From assembly GCA_013214025.1 (NCBI GenBank), contig JABSRN010000041.1:62001-126000 (forward strand): a DNA stretch of 64,000 nucleotides, given 5' to 3'. A program made the translations under genes and the position numbers. Below are positions 62,601 through 64,000 of the stretch, piece by piece. The DNA comes from Polyangiaceae bacterium. GTDB taxonomy: Bacteria > Myxococcota_A > Polyangia > Polyangiales > Polyangiaceae. Below the pieces are notes generated by a model. The model made no database searches, was not told where the DNA came from, and worked only from the letters and a program-made list of their open reading frames with translations. How positions within the stretch are numbered: the stretch's first letter is position 1; each line of letters opens with the position of its first letter.

Positions 62601-63572
62601 ATGTTGTCGCGCCCCCGTCGGAATCGCCGCTCTCCCGCCATGCGGAATGCCATCAGAGAGACCCAGCTGAGCTCGGCCAATCTAGTGCTCCCGAGTTTCG
62701 TCCAGGAGGGCACCGGTCAGAGGCACCCCATCGACTCCATGCCCGGCTGTGCTCGGCTGAGTATCGATCTCTTGGTGGAACAGGCCAAAGAGGCTCGTGA
62801 ACTCGGAATTGCCGGCATCGCGATTTTCCCGGCGCTGTCGGACGAGCTCAAAGACGCTGTCGGAACCGAAAGCAAGAACCCGGAGGGGCTCTTTCAGCGA
62901 GCTATCCGCGCCCTGAAGAGCGCGGTACCGGAGCTGCTTGTGATTAGCGATGTCGCGCTGGATCCCTATTCTTCGGACGGCCACGACGGTGTGCTTGTGG
63001 ACGGCTTGGTCGACAACGAACAGACCGTGCCCTTGCTTGTGGACATGGCTCTGGCTCAAGCAGCAGCTGGCGCGGATGTGATCGCACCGTCTGACATGAT
63101 GGACGGCCGCATCGGTGCCATCCGGGAGGCGCTCGACGACGCCGGCTATTTTGATGTGGCTATCTGTAGCTACTGCGCCAAGTACTGCTCCGCCTTCTAC
63201 GGGCCGTTTCGCGACGCGCTCGATTCGGCCCCCCGCGGAGGCGACAAGAAGACCTACCAGATGGATCCCGCTAACGCTCGCGAAGCGCTGCGGGAAATGC
63301 GGCTGGACGAGGAGGAAGGCGCCGACTGGCTCATGGTCAAGCCGGGCTTGCCCTACGCCGATGTCATCCGAGACTTGCGAGACAGCAGCGAGCTGCCCAT
63401 TGCGACCTATCATGTGAGTGGTGAGTTCGCGATGTTGAAGGCGGCGGCGGAGCGGGGTTGGCTCGACTACGACGCGGCCTTGTTGGAAAGCCTGGTGTGC
63501 TTGCGTCGCGCGGGGGCTGACATCATCTTCACCTATGGCGCACTGGACGCAGCGAAGATTCTTCGACACTAG
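62601..63572 (+). CDS. hemB: Porphobilinogen synthase
   Basis: 323 residues. It joins two 5-aminolevulinate molecules for haem synthesis. RPRRNRRSPAMRNAIRET at the start and NLVLPSFVQEGTGQRHPI are typical. The metal region reads SDVALDPYSSDGHDGVLVDG, with Asp where zinc enzymes have Cys, indicating the magnesium or metal-independent class. The two Schiff-base lysines are expected near YDVAICSYCAKYCSAFYGPF-type and ADWLMVKPGLPYADVIRDL sites. Directly after glnE. Confidence 0.97.
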   Translation: MLSRPRRNRRSPAMRNAIRETQLSSANLVLPSFVQEGTGQRHPIDSMPGCARLSIDLLVEQAKEARELGIAGIAIFPALSDELKDAVGTESKNPEGLFQRAIRALKSAVPELLVISDVALDPYSSDGHDGVLVDGLVDNEQTVPLLVDMALAQAAAGADVIAPSDMMDGRIGAIREALDDAGYFDVAICSYCAKYCSAFYGPFRDALDSAPRGGDKKTYQMDPANAREALREMRLDEEEGADWLMVKPGLPYADVIRDLRDSSELPIATYHVSGEFAMLKAAAERGWLDYDAALLESLVCLRRAGADIIFTYGALDAAKILRH

Positions 63573-63921
63573 CTCGGAGTGATTCGGCTCTCACTGCTCC
63601 GCCAGATCCGCCTCCTTGTCCGCAGCCAACGCGACCGCGCGCTCCGGACGACGGAGGAAGGTCTCTTGAACCAACGCCGACGTGGACTAAGTGGACGTTG
63701 TGCCGGGGTAGGATACGAGACCGTCACAACGCTACGGAATTGACGCTCCGCTCCGAGGTGCGCATGGGGGGGGCCTGCTTGGCCGGACCTTTTGCGATGA
63801 ATCGCCCGTCCGCGCACTGCCGGCTTGTCGGCCGCCCTCCGGCCCGGAGACGAGATGGCAATCCCCCACTGCGCGCGCAGCTGGGATGTGCGAAAATGAA
63901 ACGTCGAGCACAAGGGGAATC
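63573..63921. other. Intergenic region before a DUF444 gene
   Basis: About 350 bases. Reading frames here are Arg/Pro-rich on both strands and look non-coding. The promoter of the right-edge gene is presumably here, but no clear box was found; AAGGGG at 63912-63917 is its ribosome site. Confidence 0.4.
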
Positions 63922-64000
63922 ATGTCGCTCAAGGTCGATCAAGATCATTCCAGGTTTAAAAATATTGTTCGCGGCAAGATTCGTCAGAATCTGAGGCGAT
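63922..64000 (+). CDS. DUF444 (YeaH/YhbH) family protein, cut by right edge
   Basis: Only the first 26 codons are present: MSLKVDQDHSRFKNIVRGK, then IRQNLRR. A start ATG at 63922 has AAGGGG five bases upstream. This N-terminus matches the start of DUF444 proteins as I recall it (a hydrophobic-charged DHSRF-x-x-IVRGKI pattern). These proteins usually stand with PrkA kinase and SpoVR, where they act in stress or sporulation. The rest of the gene and neighbours lie outside the window. Confidence 0.75.
   Translation, partial: MSLKVDQDHSRFKNIVRGKIRQNLRR

Overview
The window looks like a stretch of a GC-rich Gram-negative chromosome, most likely from Myxococcota (former Deltaproteobacteria). This is inferred from gene content and not from any marker RNA; there is no rRNA or tRNA here. 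The pointers are many lipoproteins, an FHA-GAF-sigma54 activator, a TSP3-repeat OmpA lipoprotein, a sensor-like protein ending in a domain I associate with Myxococcus xanthus MXAN_5187, low-complexity Pro/Ala proteins, and a mevalonate-pathway cluster in an organism with TonB/ExbBD and complex I. No prophage, insertion sequence, CRISPR array or integrase was seen.

Layout. 1-9190: a lipoprotein gene cut by the left edge, gpsA with a coupled membrane protein, the sigma54 activator, a decayed thiamine-diphosphate enzyme pseudogene, a large alkaline-phosphatase-fold protein, and about 1.3 kb without a recognised gene but with a strong two-way terminator. 9191-12702: a secreted cupredoxin-like protein, a membrane sensor-like protein and thioredoxin reductase. 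12727-19553 (minus): a DUF2085 protein, family 4 uracil-DNA glycosylase, two tandem paralogous outer-membrane proteins, a TSP3-OmpA lipoprotein and a DUF4398 lipoprotein. 19860-29002: lexA with a GAAC-N4-GTTC operator, a lone cyclic-nucleotide-binding protein, exbB-exbD-tonB, an HAD-family nucleotidase, a class I amidotransferase, ychF, a DUF2752 protein and a zinc-ribbon protein with three GTM motifs.

29577-38271 is one tightly overlapping operon encoding NuoE, F, J, K, L, M and N of complex I. NuoA-D and NuoG-I are absent, so the complex must be completed from elsewhere. NuoL carries an unusual C-terminal PKD-like extension. 38416-41771 holds lipoproteins and a gene of unknown function. 41792-48433 is a mevalonate cluster: polyprenyl synthetase, mevalonate kinase, diphosphomevalonate decarboxylase, phosphomevalonate kinase and HMG-CoA reductase on the minus strand, with type 2 IPP isomerase divergent. 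Together they convert HMG-CoA to prenyl diphosphates; HMG-CoA synthase is not in the window.

48438-55937 encodes a lipoprotein, two large membrane proteins with a spermidine-synthase-like domain, and a polytopic protein of unknown role. 55998-63572 carries a small conserved-looking protein, a CheY-like receiver fused in transcription to trpF, a lipoprotein, a double-hotdog thioesterase, a metallophosphoesterase with altered motifs, glnE and hemB. The right edge cuts the start of a DUF444 (YeaH/YhbH) gene. No obviously new defence or mobile system was found. The most unusual items are the NuoL PKD fusion with the split nuo operon, the zinc-ribbon protein with repeated GTM motifs, the orphan terminator near 8.8 kb, and the two membrane-bound spermidine-synthase-like proteins.
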